NCBI GenBank assembly: GCA_006937955.1
Contig: SSNP01000124.1
Location: 1,025,918-1,089,917 of the forward strand
Length of the DNA stretch: 64,000 nt
From: Pachypanchax playfairii
Lineage: Eukaryota > Chordata > Actinopteri > Cyprinodontiformes > Aplocheilidae
Reading direction: 5' to 3'
Shown: piece by piece, positions 47,578 through 62,500 of the stretch
How positions within the stretch are numbered: the first letter of the stretch is position 1
Layout: every line of letters starts with the position of its first letter
Made by a program: the position numbers and the translations under genes
Notes under the pieces: model-generated
What the model was told of the DNA's origin: nothing
Seen by the model: the letters and a program-made list of their open reading frames with translations, nothing else
Databases searched by the model: none

Positions 47578-50500
47578 CTGAGTACACAAATACACAAAAA
47601 GTAAACTAAACACATCAAGTTACACACTTCAACTCTTTGCAGGCCCTTCCTCTGTAGGGGTCAGAGGTCAAACGCATGAACACAAATATACAGCAGCTTC
47701 TCAATGGATGGCAAATGCTGGCTACAAACAACTTTGTGAGAGAAATGTGAAACAACTTTGGGAGAGGTTGGCAACCTGTGAGACTAAGTGGTGACTGACT
47801 AGAGACAAAAAAGAGAATCCGAAGGCGACAAAACTGCAATTTATCCTCAAATAAATGAAGACATAATTAAGACACTAAGTTGCAACAAGTACATTTGCAT
47901 GAATGTTGTGATTTATTTGCAGTTTCAACAAACACAAAACTGTCATAAGTACAAATTCGGTGTGATTCCGATTGAAAATTTGCATATTTTTTTCACAATT
48001 TTATCTCTCCAGTTGGTTGTCAGCAGTCGCAGCTCAGTGGGATTCTACCTTAAAAGACACACACAAGGAACATCTGTCAAAGGCTCTGTTATTTCCATCT
48101 TGAGTCATGGGATTGGAATTACCATCACAACCTACAGGCGCCATGCTCATACATTCATTTAGTGTGTGTAGGTGTGTGTGCTTATGTGTGGGCACTTTAT
48201 ATCCTGTGCCCTTCCTGCAACTTCAGGTAGAAGCATGAGAAACACACGATTGATGGATGAGTAAATTGATATTCCTGAGTACCAGGCTTGTGCAAAGCCA
48301 CCAAAAACCATCCACTGACATTCATCCATCAACCTACATCTGCTTAATAAGCTTTGATTTCACTGTTTTTCACAGCGTGGCTGTAGACAGAGCCTCGCTG
48401 GAATGACTGAGACACAAGAGGCTTCGCTCGGGCCTTTGGATGGTTGGATGGACAGGCTATTAGTCTCACAACAGCTACTGTTTATTCTGGAGAGGCTGCT
48501 GCCTTCAGCTCTGTGTATGTGAGCGCGAGAGTGTATGAGAGATGACGGGAAAAGAAGAGATGTAATGGGGAGAGAGAAAGGTGGGGAATATTAAAATAGG
48601 AACCACCACCATTAGTTACAATAAAAAAAACCCTCATATGAAATTGCCTTACCCTCTCTTTGTGGTTGGATTGTTTAAGTCCATTATAGTGGTAGACAGG
48701 AAACGAGTCTGGGATTCCTGAATCCTGAAACACAGACACAAAGAAACATGCTTTGTTGTCATACAGGGTCTAAGCTGACTGTTCACACAGATGCGCGAGC
48801 AAAAATGTCAAAAAAATCACATTTCTTGCTTGCTGCCAAAGCTTTATATTAAATCTCATGCGTTAAACCTAATTGGGTGTGTTTATTTGTCCAAAGCTGA
48901 GTCCCAACTCCAATTACAGCAAAAAAAACAGCAATACAAAAGTGTTTGAGCGATGACGCTGAGCCAAAACGCTTCTTATGAAATTGGCCTGAAGGTGCAC
49001 AGGGTGAACAGTGTGTCCAGCTTTTCATGTTTATAGGCTTTATATATGAAACCCTAACCCTTGCACTAATCCCACGTGTGTCTGAGTGTGTGTGTGTGTG
49101 TGGGTCCAGTTGGCTAATGGTAGGGTAATTTCTCTGTGGCTGGAGACCATTCCTCTGGTGAGTCCCTAAAGCCCTGATCACTTTAGCACAACTCCTCTCC
49201 ATCCCGTCCATTCTGCGTTCCTTACACAATCTCACTCACAAAAGCTTCTTCCTGCTCCTTTTAAACTTCTCATACAGTCACTTCACATGACACGTTTCAC
49301 ATCAGACACCAGGGGAATGATTTCAGCTAGAAAACCTTTGATTTGTTACAAATATCGCTCTCCAGATTCCTGGCAAAGAGAAATCTGTATCATCCATATG
49401 TTTTATCCTTTCTCAATGTGTTTTAACCATGATATGGATTGTATGATGGGTGGAATGCGTGTGTGCGTTTCCAGACACGTACCTGATCTGGAAAAAACTC
49501 CAACAGAAATGGCCCCAGGAGAATTATGCCCAGGCTCTCGGGGTCGAGCTTACTCTTCACCAAACTCACACTGAGAAGACAGAAACATGAAGTCAACAAC
49601 AAAAAAATAGAAAAAACAAAACCAGAGGAGACAGAAACAAGTAAGAAGTCAAAAATAACAAGCTTTGGGTTTAATAGCTGAGCCAAACTTACCAATACCT
49701 CATCATTCAGTGCATGTTCTGGTCAGTGTGTGTGTTTCCATTAATACTGCAGTACAACTAAATATACCTCTTTCCAGACATTCCTGCATGTTGGATCAGT
49801 GTTTTTATTATTCCATTACGATAAAATTTTTTTAGTCAGATTGTCCTTTTAAGGCAGAAGGGAGAGGAGAGAGTGTTATACCCAGACACAGAAGCAAAAC
49901 ACAGATTCTTTCTCAAACATTACATCTAAATCACCTCTGGACAACATGCAATGTCGAAAATCATCAAATCTAACTGATGCAGCACTGACATGCAGTAGTT
50001 TGTGAGTCTGTACCTAATTATTAGGAACAAGTGGTCGGGAGTTTTGGGGGTTAATGAACATTTTAAAGAATCATTGAGAATTACTTTGAAAAAATACAGC
50101 CGCTTATCATGAAAGTCATAGTGAAGTGGTAACAATCACTAGATGGTAGTAATGTGCACCAGTTTCCTGATCACCACTGATCCTTTTCAGGCAGAGGGTC
50201 CATTTTCAGTTGTGATGCAATGATACTTTTTTCAAGCCAATACGATACCGACACTTGGTTCACACAAAAAAGACAAGTTTTAGTTTCTTCTTTGCTTGTT
50301 ACAACAAATGATGGTGAACTCGATAAAAAATTAAATATTCATAAAAATAAAACATTTCTGTAATATTATTGTGAAATCTCCACATTTTAAGTATCGGTTT
50401 ATGGTAACGGTTAAGTAATTGATACCGGTACGGGCTAGGGTGGCCATACGTCCGACTTTAAGGCGGACAATCCGGAGTTTAAAAGGAGTGTCCGCCTACC

Positions 50501-53500
50501 GGCGCATCCTCAAGATGGACACCCATTTGTCCTCCTTTTGACATAAATCTTTTTTCCCATTTGTGTTTTCTTTGCCTGAACAGAGTAGTGTTGTGTCGTT
50601 CGGGAACGTAACGGCTCTAAGAACCGGCTCTTTGAAGTGAACGACGGGACCCGGCTCCTGATTGGGAGCAGTGTTTTTTTTTTTGCCTTTCTCTCACCCT
50701 CTCGCTCTCCTTTTTCTCTCTTCACACATACATACATACATATTATAGCAAATTAGAGACCTAAGCTGCTCAGACTGGCTGCTCAGCTCTCTTCTCCTGC
50801 AACGGGAGTCAGAAGCTGGGCTGTAGCAGCAGTTAATCACACACACCTGTGATGCATTCAAGAACCGTTTGAAATTCATGGTGAGTTCAATAAAGTAGGA
50901 TATAAAATATTACTAAAAACACAATAATACTATAAGCCATAAACCTATTTGTTGGCGGTTGGCAAACAACATTCGCTGCATATGACTTACTTAATTTTAC
51001 ACAAGAGCACTAAAAAATATACATTCTCTAATAATTTTGTCCTTTTAAAATATCGATTTTCCAGGAAGAATCCAAATTTCAGAGTTCCTCCCAAAAATCT
51101 CCCAAATTTCCATTAATATTGCAAAACCATTACCCCTAGCAGTTACCACCTCCATCAACTAAAACTCTTGTTGTGTGATAACGAAAGACGCTCCCATTTG
51201 CTATGAGCGTCTCCACTCAGGTTGCTATGTTTTGTTGTGATGTATCAGCCATCTGTGAGTCTGCAGACCTAATCAGAGGTCCAGGACTTGGCGAGACTCA
51301 CCACTGCAGCATTAAGACTTATTGCTCCTATGAGGAGAACATGCTTCTGTTTGAAGCGGCACGTTTGAGCATTTCCTCGACTGCCTGGTCTTTCTTCCTG
51401 CTGTTAATGATCTCACTCTCAGCCCGTTTCTGACTTTTATAGTGGCCTTACTTTATAGTATCCTGGTAGTGAAACCTGAGCAAGGGGTTACTGACCCGGC
51501 CTGGCCTTGACTTAGGAGGCAGAACTTTAGATGCATCACAGGTGCGGCACGCAACAACACAAACTAACACACACACACACATAAAAAAGGGCTTGAACAC
51601 TTACTATTCAGGCTCTGAGACAAGATCGAGAGCTTTCATTACATCTTCCAGCAGAGACTCTGGAATGAAGCCGTTATCTAAGACAAGAGAAAAAAAAAAG
51701 GAGCGGCTGGTTCATAAGAAGCAGAGATTTAACCTGAAAACAGAGAAAAGACTCACACAACACACAATGATAAACTATTTACATTACCGACTCTGGGCAA
51801 TAAGCTCATAAGAGTTGATTTTTTTGTAGACATAAAATTTCAAGAAAAGTGAGACACTTTTATTTTGTATATTTAACCTTTGTTTTACCAGGAAGTCTCA
51901 TGAGACTGAGATTTCATTTTCATGGTCAAAACTTATGCTAATTGTCAGAGATTTTCTTGAAGCAATTCAGTCACGAAAATGTGTTTTATTTGTTCACAAC
52001 TTATTTTATTAAACATTTTCTCATGCTCAGAACGCCAGATTGTTTTTGTCCAATAAGCCACAACTTTGTTTCATTTATCTGCCAACGGTCCCAAAGTTGT
52101 CTCAATTTTTTCAGACTTTTGGACTTTGAAACTAAACTGAGAAGGTTCCAGACCCCTGCGATGACTCTGTGATTACTTTGAAAGAAAATTTGACAGTGTT
52201 TTTGAAGCTGGAAACTGAGAGTCCCTGCAAAAGCTTGGAGAGATTTTGAGAAATGCTGTTAGAAATTTGTCACCTACAGCCACAGCCATGTGATACCCAG
52301 GCTTACCTGAGAGGAGCCACCTTAAACACTAACATGTGTTTCTGCCCAGTATGAAACACTGACATATGAGTCTGTGTGGTGTCTTGTTCAGATACATGCA
52401 TTTACCCCAGCTGTGTTCAGATGATAAACTGACAGAGACTAATCTCCTCCCCTCACAAGTGGCTCTTTTCCAACCGTCTCAAACCAGATGTTATTCTTTG
52501 AGTGACAACTGATAGTGTGACAGTGAACAGAGGTGACACGTAAACAGAGCGCCACACTGGGATGTAAACAAATGAATATTCTCCACCAACTCAGAGAGGG
52601 GATTTCTTGTGAGTCACTGATGTGTGTAGCAGTCTTTTGTTCCATAACACAAGAGCTGACTCCACATGTCACACACAGATTTATCACCATTTTTCACAGC
52701 ACTTAAACGCACCGTGAGTGGATGTTTGCCTTGTGTACAGTACAGTCTCCTTTCATGTATGTGTTTAAGTCTGCGGGTACGCCGAATGTAACCAAAAGCA
52801 TGTGCTTGCGTGCACATGTGTGGGTGAGAGACAACCATATGGTATGCAGAATGCACCGGCAGATGACAGCAGGGCTGGTACGCCGTACAACAGGAAGAAA
52901 CAAATGATGAACAAGAAAACAACAGATGACAGATATGTTTACATCTCTACTGTTGAGGTTGTCTGAGCAGACAGGACTGTTGCTAGTGGATTTGTCTTGT
53001 GATGAAACTGCATCACATGCAGAAAGAACTCTGTAAATCAGCGTGTGTTCCCATGAAGCAGAGAGTGAAGAATTCTGTTTATTGTAGCAGGGAATTTCAC
53101 CCTTATGAACCCATAAATATGAGGATGTGTTACAAATGATGATTTACTCAGCTGATCGCTCCAGCAACATGCAGCAGCAGGAGTGAGTGCTAATTCTTTT
53201 ACAGGTTTTTACCTTCTTTCTCAGAGGGAGAATATGTCACAGAAGTTAAGTGTTTAATATTGAGTTTTTTCTCCTTTTTAGGGCTCTAGAGCCCAGAAAG
53301 AGATCTCAAGTGAAAACACAGTTCTATTGTTATACGGACAAATGAAACGAGGTCTGAAGCAGAGAGCAGGTCGAGGATTAGAACATGGTTAAACATAGTT
53401 CATAGCTGTAGTAAACAGATCAAGATCTGCTGAAGAGAAACATCCTCAAAGCAGAAGATACAAAACAAACAGTGTTTTGACCATGAATTTAAAAAAAGGG

Positions 53501-56500
53501 CCATTTCTTCTTGCAGATCGACCCTTTCTGAAAGACAAAACTCCTGATGCGTAACTGTTTAAAAACAACATGTGCTGCTCTCGAGTCCTTGCAGCACCTT
53601 TTACCCCTGTCACCTGGAAGTTACAACAAAGGAGAGAAAATGAGGAAGAGAGGGATAAAACAGGACGGTTGACTCAGTTGTCAGAGGAGTTGGTCTCACT
53701 AACTTAAAACAACAACGAAGACGGGAGGAGACACTTGTTGCTTTGGCCGAAAAAAATGAGAGAAGAAGAAGGCAGCAGGCAGAAGGAGTGTAGCAGAAAA
53801 AAAAGAGCAGGACACTTTTCTCTGAACTTACGCATGGATTTATGTGAAAGTCTGAGCTAACTACACTACAGCTGTAAGCTAGAATTTTTCTGTAGTTGAC
53901 GTACTACATCCAACATAAACAAGGCCTCTATAACAAGCGTGTAAGATTAGAATCATGTGTAAAGGGTACATGACTCAAACACTTGTTGCTCATTACCTTC
54001 AGGATCGAATGACTGGAAAACCCTTCTTGCTTGTTCTGATGGCGACTCTGGACCAACAAGCGACATTTCCTGATGAGAGACAGACAGAGACGAAGGAAGA
54101 AAGAGGAAAATAGAGATACAAAGAAGAAGAAGAGTGGAAATGTTAATGACTGCAGAACAAATTGAGGAAATTTTATCCGATGAGATACACTTAAATGAGG
54201 AGAATAGAATTGTAAACATGGGAGAAGCCACTTAATCTGAGTAAGTAGGTTTTATAGTGAAACAGTGGAGCTGTTGAGTGGAAAGAGAGTGTCAGATCAC
54301 ATGTAAATTTGGTGTAACAACAACTGAAAACCAAAAGTCTATAACAAAATGAACATGTTAGGCATAGCGTTCATTAAAGGAATGCTAATCGTCTGCTGCC
54401 TTTCATGACTCAAACTAAGATCATCAAATGTTAAAGGTACAATATGTAAGAATTTTACAGTGAAATAATCCCACAACATGCAAATGTCCCACTGATGTTG
54501 AAAGTAAAGATTTCGATCTCAGCCGGAGGGATGAGTCACCAGCATTTGTCACTTTAAAAACGCTGGTTCGGGACGGAAACATTGTTCCACAGTGAATCAA
54601 ATGTGAGCCTGCAAGGTTGCCAAGTCTTCAACACAAGCAGCTGATATTCAACAATGATCAGCAGCAAAGAGTAAAAGAAGCAGCCCTGAGGTAACTTGTA
54701 GTAAACCTAAGAAACCACGACATTGTTCCCAAAAACTGAACAAATACAAGAGCAAAAAAACAAGGATCAACATTGGAACTGGCAACCCAACAGAAAACAT
54801 CAGGAAGGGGAGGGAGTGAGTGGCTGAAAGCGAGCGGGTTTGTTTTTCTATATGAACTGCAGAACTCTGATTTGACAACAAGGTCCAATTCTTACATATT
54901 CCACCTTTAATGCCGCTTTTCCACCGACAGAACACGGTATGGCTCGGTTCACTTCAGCCCCCTGCGGACCCTTTTCCACCGCCTTTCTCGGGTCTTAACC
55001 GCGTCATTCCCGGCCTCTTTTTTCAGAACACCTCCTCGGTGGTCCAAAGCGGTCCAAAGCGGGCCCGCACGCCCACCTGTCTATGGATTGGTCCAGTAAA
55101 CTGCTACCAGTGACACGACTACCTACGTAGTAGTAGCCCCTGATTGGCCCGGCTGTGTGTGGTGTTCACGTGGTGTGATATCGAAGCGCTCCCGCAAAAG
55201 GCTTTTAAAAAAAACTCCTAGCAACCATACAAATATTTTATTTTAAAATACTATTGACTTTGGACAATGGCGACTTCCTCCACAAGAACCAAAAATCAAA
55301 CCAACCAAAATGAACCACAGACAGAGCGCAAAGTACAAAAACACACGTATATCCGCCATTGTTGTTGTTGTTTCACGCGCTGTGACGTCGCGGACAGAGA
55401 CTTTTGCGCGCCACTTTTCATAGCCAGATGGGCACGCCCATATTCCCACTTACGTCCGCTTTATGTTTCCACCGCCTCAAGCGAGTTGATCCGCGCTATA
55501 CTGTACCGCTCTCAAGCTCGCCGTGCCGATTTGTCGGTGGAAAAGGGGCATAAGTGACTCATAGTTGTTCTGGTCAAATGTTGAAAATAAATGACATTAT
55601 ACAAGATCTCACATCATATGACAACATCTAATGCAATCTTTCACACAGTATGAGTTGTTAGTGCATGAAGGTTTAGCTCAATATCTGTAAAACTGACCAA
55701 GTATTTTTAGTTTTGCTAATGCCAAACAGCTGTGGTGGCCATCTTGAATGGGGTCAACTCCAAAAGTTAATCAGTTGTAGATGCAGCAGATACAGTGATT
55801 ACTTTCTGAGAGTTTCATTAAAATGTGTCCAGCGCTTCGTGAGATATTTTGCAGCACAGACAAACAGACAGACAGAAGCATCACCGCCTGCAGCTGAAAG
55901 GCGAAAGGTGGATGATAATAAGGTCAACGTACGGCGTCCCTCGTGTACAATGCACAGTTAACGCACATGAAGCATCTAGTGCATTTTGTGTGAGAGACTG
56001 TGCAGCAATCAGTAGAGACTGTGGGGTTATTAACTGATCTGTTGATAAAGTTAGACAGCCTGTTTTCATTCCAAACACACAATCAGGAAATCACTTCTTA
56101 CATATATAGACGGAGTTCGGTGATGTGCTGCGCAGAGTTTGTTGATACAGTTTAAAGAAAGCAGTGTTTGTGGGGAATAAAAAGAAAACAAAAAGCAGAG
56201 TGGTGTTTATTGATCTACATGTGGATGATCGCTTTAATGACAGGCCAACAACTGTAGATTACACACTGATTAAAAGACTAGATGTTTTGGCTAAATCAGA
56301 GCCTCATGACGAACTTCCCGTGAAAACTGACTAATGTGTAACTTTTAGAAATATATTTTTAAAAATTCTGAAAAAGTGACACTATTTAAAATATGAATTC
56401 TGGGTAATTTTTGGCTTCGATACAAACAAATGTGTTTCCAGACGTGTTACTGTAAACCCAAAGAGCCAAGGTTGATCTCTTCAAATAGGAATGTTTTCAC

Positions 56501-59500
56501 ATGCCTGATTTTAACTTAAGATTTTCTTTTAATTTACGGTCAGATTTTGCTCAAAGCTGCTATGGAGTCAAACAACACAGAAATGATCGAAAGTAGCGAG
56601 ATCTCGGTGTTCTTCCGCGGGTGTGGGAGGGAGCGTTTCTGACAACAAACCACTGGACAAACATATAATGTTTTGGGAGAACAAATGAACCCTGCTCATC
56701 TCATCTCCTTTAACAGACTTCCTTATTAAAAGCTTGAGCCTCAGATCCACACAGGCTGCTTGGGTTTCACAGTCTACTTATTGCTGAAATCTGGGCTTTA
56801 AAGGAGGAGAAAGGGGTGTTCGGGGGGACACATCAAGGAGAGACGACTCCCAGCTGCAGGCTCTTCGAATGCAAAGAAAAACAGTCGCACGCCAGCGCGC
56901 TCGCATACTGTTCTGTCACACAGAGTGTAGCAGGGGCCTGATATGTTAACATTACAGGCTCCATAAATCTGACAGCAGATTTGTCATGAGCTGGACATGT
57001 CTGTGTTTCACTTATGAAGGTGGACAACAGTTCACAAAGAGACAAAAAAAAGGTTTCTCAGCATCTGACAAGTCAAAAAACACTAATTGTTTAGATAAAC
57101 CGTAATTGTGCCTTATATGTTAACTAAGAAAACATAAATCTAATCCCAAAGTGATGAGAGGCTTGATTAATCTTAAACTCAGCTGGAAAATAATCCAGTG
57201 AACCTCATGAACCAAAGCACATCTTTCAAGACAGAATGGACACATTAGTACTACATCACATTTTCAACTTACAATTACAAGTTAGTCATTGTTTCAGCAG
57301 ATAAACACAAGTAAGAGGTCGTCAGGGAAGAGAGAACAACATGCCATTAAGCTGAAAAAACAACAATATGAGCACTTTGAGAAGAAAAACAAAGACGGTG
57401 ACTCATGTGAGCATGACAGTGCAGATAGATGCACATGGTTAGCAGCAGAAATGACGTGAATCTGTGTGTTTATAATGACATGTCCTGTCTTTGATCTGTG
57501 TTTTATTAGAGGCCTCAGGAAGATGCTGCTGAGTAGGAAAACAAGTCATGGAGCTAACAATCGCTGCAGGGGTGTTAGTGAGTGTGTGTTTGGATGGCTC
57601 AGCGTTTTTTCTCTCTTCTTGAATGTGAAGGTGTTTGTAATTTCTAGAATCTCTGCAATAAATAGGTGACATCCCTCGGTGACGAGTGTTTGCTTATACT
57701 GGTATTCTGTTCTCTGGAGTGCTCATGCAAACACGCACACAAACACATACACACGGCTGCACCAAGGCCAGCTCTTTTAAAGTGTAGCTAATGAAAATCA
57801 AGGGCCACATTCCAAACTCTGCAGTCTGACCTTTTCGTGCACAAACCCTTGACCTGCATGACAGAGCAACAACAAGATACCCTAACGATTTAAAGCAAGA
57901 ACAACACACATACACACCATCCCACTGACTTAAATACACAATCTAATGAAGAGCATTTGCTCGGAACAGAATCGGAGTCTGTCTAGATTCACAGGTGATT
58001 TAAAAAAAAAAAACTTTACGAGAACAAGCAGAAGTCATTTGGTTAATGATGGACCCAGAACATTGACGTATATAAAGATGGATGATGCGTATCCGTCTTT
58101 TTATGTTATTCCAAGCTGACGCCATAATATTCTTTTTACAGGTGTTGTATTTCAGAACAGACATGTGGGTCTGAAAGTCCCGCCAGTTTTCAGCATCAAA
58201 TAACTAATTAATCAGGAGTAGCTCTTTTGTATTTTTTAAATTAGGAATTGTTCCGTTTATTTATTGGCCTTAAAAGGGGCGGGACTTACAACTTGTACTG
58301 GCTCCAGCCACTATGGAGGAGAGCTTAAGTTTCAACATTTGCGTTAACATTCCTGTGTCTAGTGTTGACCATCTTGTCTTGTTTTTAAACAAAAATATGT
58401 AAAGTGCTTTTCAGTTTGTCTTATTTTCCTTTTCCCCCTATCAGGTTGGACTTCCTGCATTACGGTCTCCAAGATAAAAGCACAAAAACTTGTCTGATAG
58501 CCTCGTAACCCTCTTCATCACTTGTGTCATGTTATGGAAGATCTTCAGGACATGGCTTCACCTCTCTCCACCCACATTGTCTTGCTTTAAGCTCCAGAAG
58601 CAGACAAGATCTCTGAAGTCAAAAACCCAAACCCTCTATACTCTCTTCCTTCCACTTTCTCTCCAACTCTTTTCTTTTTATTTGTCCGTTGCTAAGTAGG
58701 TACTCCACTTTTGGAGTACTTCCTTCCTTCCCACCCTTGATTTTTTTGTTCATTCTTCCTCCCACCTTTCAACTTTTATCTCCCCATCATGGTAGCTACT
58801 TCAGGTAAGACAGGTAAGCACAGAACTTTTCTAGAATTACACTTTCTTTCCATGCTGTCCATCTAAAGAGCTATTGTACTCGCTGAGAGCCTTGGAGTGA
58901 TCACAAAGTATGTTTAGAGGGCTCAGTTTCAAAACAACAAAGCAAAGGTCTTGGATGGTGCCTCTTGTCTTGTTCACGGCAGGTAACGATAAGCTCACAA
59001 CATGACAGGACAGATTAAGGACAGGCTTTTTATCTAGACCGTATGGATTTTTGAATGTGGTTTTTAGATTCGCCTCAACTGGCATGTGTCCCAAGAGACC
59101 ACGATGACAAAATGTGGAAAGCTCCTCTCTTGCAACATTCAGAGAACACAGTTTCTAGTCTAAGTTTTGGATATAAGCGCATGAGCTTCAGGTGTGACAG
59201 GCCGGACAATGCAGTGATTTATGAAGCCGTCTTGAATGACCAAAAGTGCGTCTCTCTAAAAAACGAGGAGACACCAGAGAGCAGTTGTATAGCAGCACAA
59301 TGATGGGTCTTATAACACAGATAAACACCCAGGGGAAAGGAAGAATAATGCAGCACACACACTGACAGTGATAGCCTTTCATCTTTCTACAATGACCTTT
59401 GGTCTGACCTGTCACAGATTATTAATGACTGTTAATGTACACCGCTTTGTTATTTTTGTGTTTATGTGTGGCCCGCGCCCACTGATCATATGAGTAACAG

Positions 59501-62500
59501 TAAGTAATCCTGCTTAGAAGACTGAAAATTTCCTCTTGAAAAAAAGTTGTTGTTTGTCCTGGTCTGTTTTGCATCTTTCAGAAAGTGAATTTATGGATCT
59601 TAATGTAGAAGAAAATAGGAAATTCTTTCCTGTGTTTAAAAAAGTTAAAAGGACAATTAGTGATTTTAACACTAAGAATATCAAGCCGTTATTCTTGATG
59701 TACAAACTGAAAGCTGATTAATTACAACTTGTAAAACTTTTCAGTGTAATGTTACGTTATTTTAAGTCATATAATTCGGAAACTCTTACATTTGAATTCG
59801 CAGTATATTACAGTGACCTTTAAGAACTCCGCTGAGTGCAGAGGATCGTTGGATGCATTCACGTCTCTAGAGAACAAAAATCATTTACATTTTGAATAAT
59901 TTACCGCACCTTTCAGTTATGCTAACCCTTAAAGCTGACTTTATTTATGTTAACATTAACTGTGTCAGCACACAATTTCTTGCTCTTTAGCATCCCTTGA
60001 AGGACATTCCATGTGTGTGCGCAGACAGAAACGGAGGTCTTAAGAGACACGGAACGCCACGACGGCTGCTCCCTCCCAGTAAATCACTGACCCAGAACAC
60101 GACTACTGTACACACGCACACGCAAAAGCTCCCCGGAGAAGCTCAGATCCAGCCTGTGAACCTCATCACTCAGCGAGGGCAGAGTAAAGAGTGATGAGAA
60201 ATGTCACAGGAGGATCATGCTCCCTGAAGCTCCTTTCCTGAGTGACCGCTGTAGTGCTCTTTTAAGTGCATCCTTCCTCTCAACTTCCTTGTCTTCTTTT
60301 TTCCCCTCCATGAGGGACCTATAACATAAAGAGGCAGACTGACATTTGCAGGAGAATCCTTTACTGGAACTGATTGTTAGCTAAAGAGGAACGCAACCTA
60401 GTAAAACATTTTTTTATTTTGCTTAACTGCTACATCTCAGAAACTTTTGCTCAGAAATTATTAGGATTTCTAGCCATTTTACACTGTCTCTCTCAAAACA
60501 ACACATTCTACACCTTGATGCAGGGGGAAGCTGTGGGTCGGGAATAGAAAAAGGAAAATGGCATTTGTGTTGGTAGATTAGATAAAATACACAAATCCTA
60601 TTAAGCTGATGGTCTAAAAGCCACAGTCACCTACTGATAGACACTCAGGGGAATGCAGCGCTCTCCCAGGAGGCAGAGAGAAGGAGCCACTGTCACATCA
60701 CAGACAGGTATCAGGTTTTCTGCCTGTGTGGGAATGGCTTCATAGCAAAGCTAAAAGCAAAATAACCAAGTTGCATGGATTTTTCTATCTAAAACCTAAA
60801 AAAACAATCTGCTTTAAAATAGCTACAAACACTAATTCTCTTTACAGACAGGGTCAAACCTCAGCTACTCTTCTGGTAAAATCTTTTCTGGAACTTCCCT
60901 CCATAACTTCAAGCTGTAGAGAGAATAACTCCAGGCACAGTGTAGAGTCAGCAGTGCAAGTCATGTTCGAGTGCATCTTCACTGGAACAAATGAATCCAG
61001 ATGAAAAGTTTGGAATCACATTCCTTACCGTAAGTCATCCATCTGAAGTCACACACGAGCACTATGCTAATGCTAATCAGGATTAGGTTTCCTGCACTCT
61101 GCATTGTGTGTATAGAGAAGCACGTCTCTAGCTCTGAGGGAGTTGCAGCAATTGGTAAGTCATTAGTAAATACATGATGAGAGAACATATGATACACACA
61201 TCCAGCTGGATGAGCGTATCACATCGCACTCAGTTTCATGAAGAAATTTATTTGTGAAACTGAGCTTTTAATCAATTGTATATTTAGGGCATGGTGTTAT
61301 GATATATATGATTAGCTATGGGAGAAATGATTTGCTACAGCTACAACTCTAAATTTGATTTTAAAAAGCAAAACGTCATGCAGTACAAACCTGGGGACCG
61401 TGAGAATCTCGACCTCTACAGACTAACACAACAGCCCACAATACGATTCCTAATGGCAGATGTTGTTTTTAAAGATTCAGCAGCGCTTTGTTGGTCCTGA
61501 GATATCGATCTCTTGTGAAGGAAACCTGAACATATGTTCTAGGTATATCCGAAATTTCCCAACAAACAAACCTCAGGATTCACATCACATACATACTATG
61601 AAAGCACAAGGATCTCCATTAGTGGTTAAACCAACGAAGACGTGTTTACATCTACTTAAATGGTGAAAAGTGAAGCCAAGCTATCCTGTTAAAGAGCGTC
61701 ACAATGTTGTATTTTAAAAGCCAGAGTTCAGCTGAGGGAGACTTGGTGCTGAAAGTCCCTCCTTCTCACCCCAATCAGGGCATTTTTGAATCATCAAATA
61801 ACTGATCATACCTTCACAATGAATAAAAAGGAGTATTTGAACGTACAACAGCAAGATAAGAACTAAAACAAGCCGAAACAGGGAATAATTGTGGTGTTTT
61901 CATATGGAGAGAGCTGGACTTAAAACAGCCAACAGGGGGCGTTTGTTTTGTTTCACTGCAATGTCTGCTTGACATTCCTGTATTTATATACAGTCTATAG
62001 GTTAAACACTAAAACAACATCTGAATAGATCTTTTCATTAAACTTTTCAATGTAAGGTGCTTTAAATTCTAAAAACTGGCATTTGATCACTTTGACACAC
62101 TTTTTCAGATGTAAAATGTAAACTGAGATGTTGTTTTGTGTGAAAACATTGTTTAAAATATTGTGCTAGAACACGAACCTTTACTGTTAGCAAATAATCA
62201 AAGCCTGATGCTGCGTCTCTCGCTCCAGTCTGAAGGAGGTGAGCGCTGCTCAGGTCATGTTGAAAGAAAACTGAATAATAGTGACGGTGTGTTTGCGTTT
62301 GTTGAATTTATCTTTGGAAAATGAGCTTTTTTTTTAAAAAAAAAACTCCTAATATTTGAAAAGTAGAAGTCCAAAAAGCAGCACTGGCCATAAATGACGA
62401 TCTCCAGCACTCACATCCCCTCCATCATATCGATATCTGATCTGTAGTATATTACATCTCTTATACACATTCCTTATTCTGGTTTTTCTAACCTGCTGAG

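Larger units (their letters stand above)
47578..53996 (-). other. mindy3: mindy3 introns between the last five exons
   Basis: Introns 47578-48652, 48725-49482, 49571-51604 and 51678-53996 hold repeat Z copy 2 and the repeat cluster at 50190. The last one, 51678-53996, shows nothing recognised apart from faint similarity to repeat Z near 52040-52300. Confidence 0.6.

Noticed and set aside
48849..49235. 128-codon minus frame inside a mindy3 intron
   Set aside because: Low-complexity His/Thr stretch from a TG repeat; no homology recognised.
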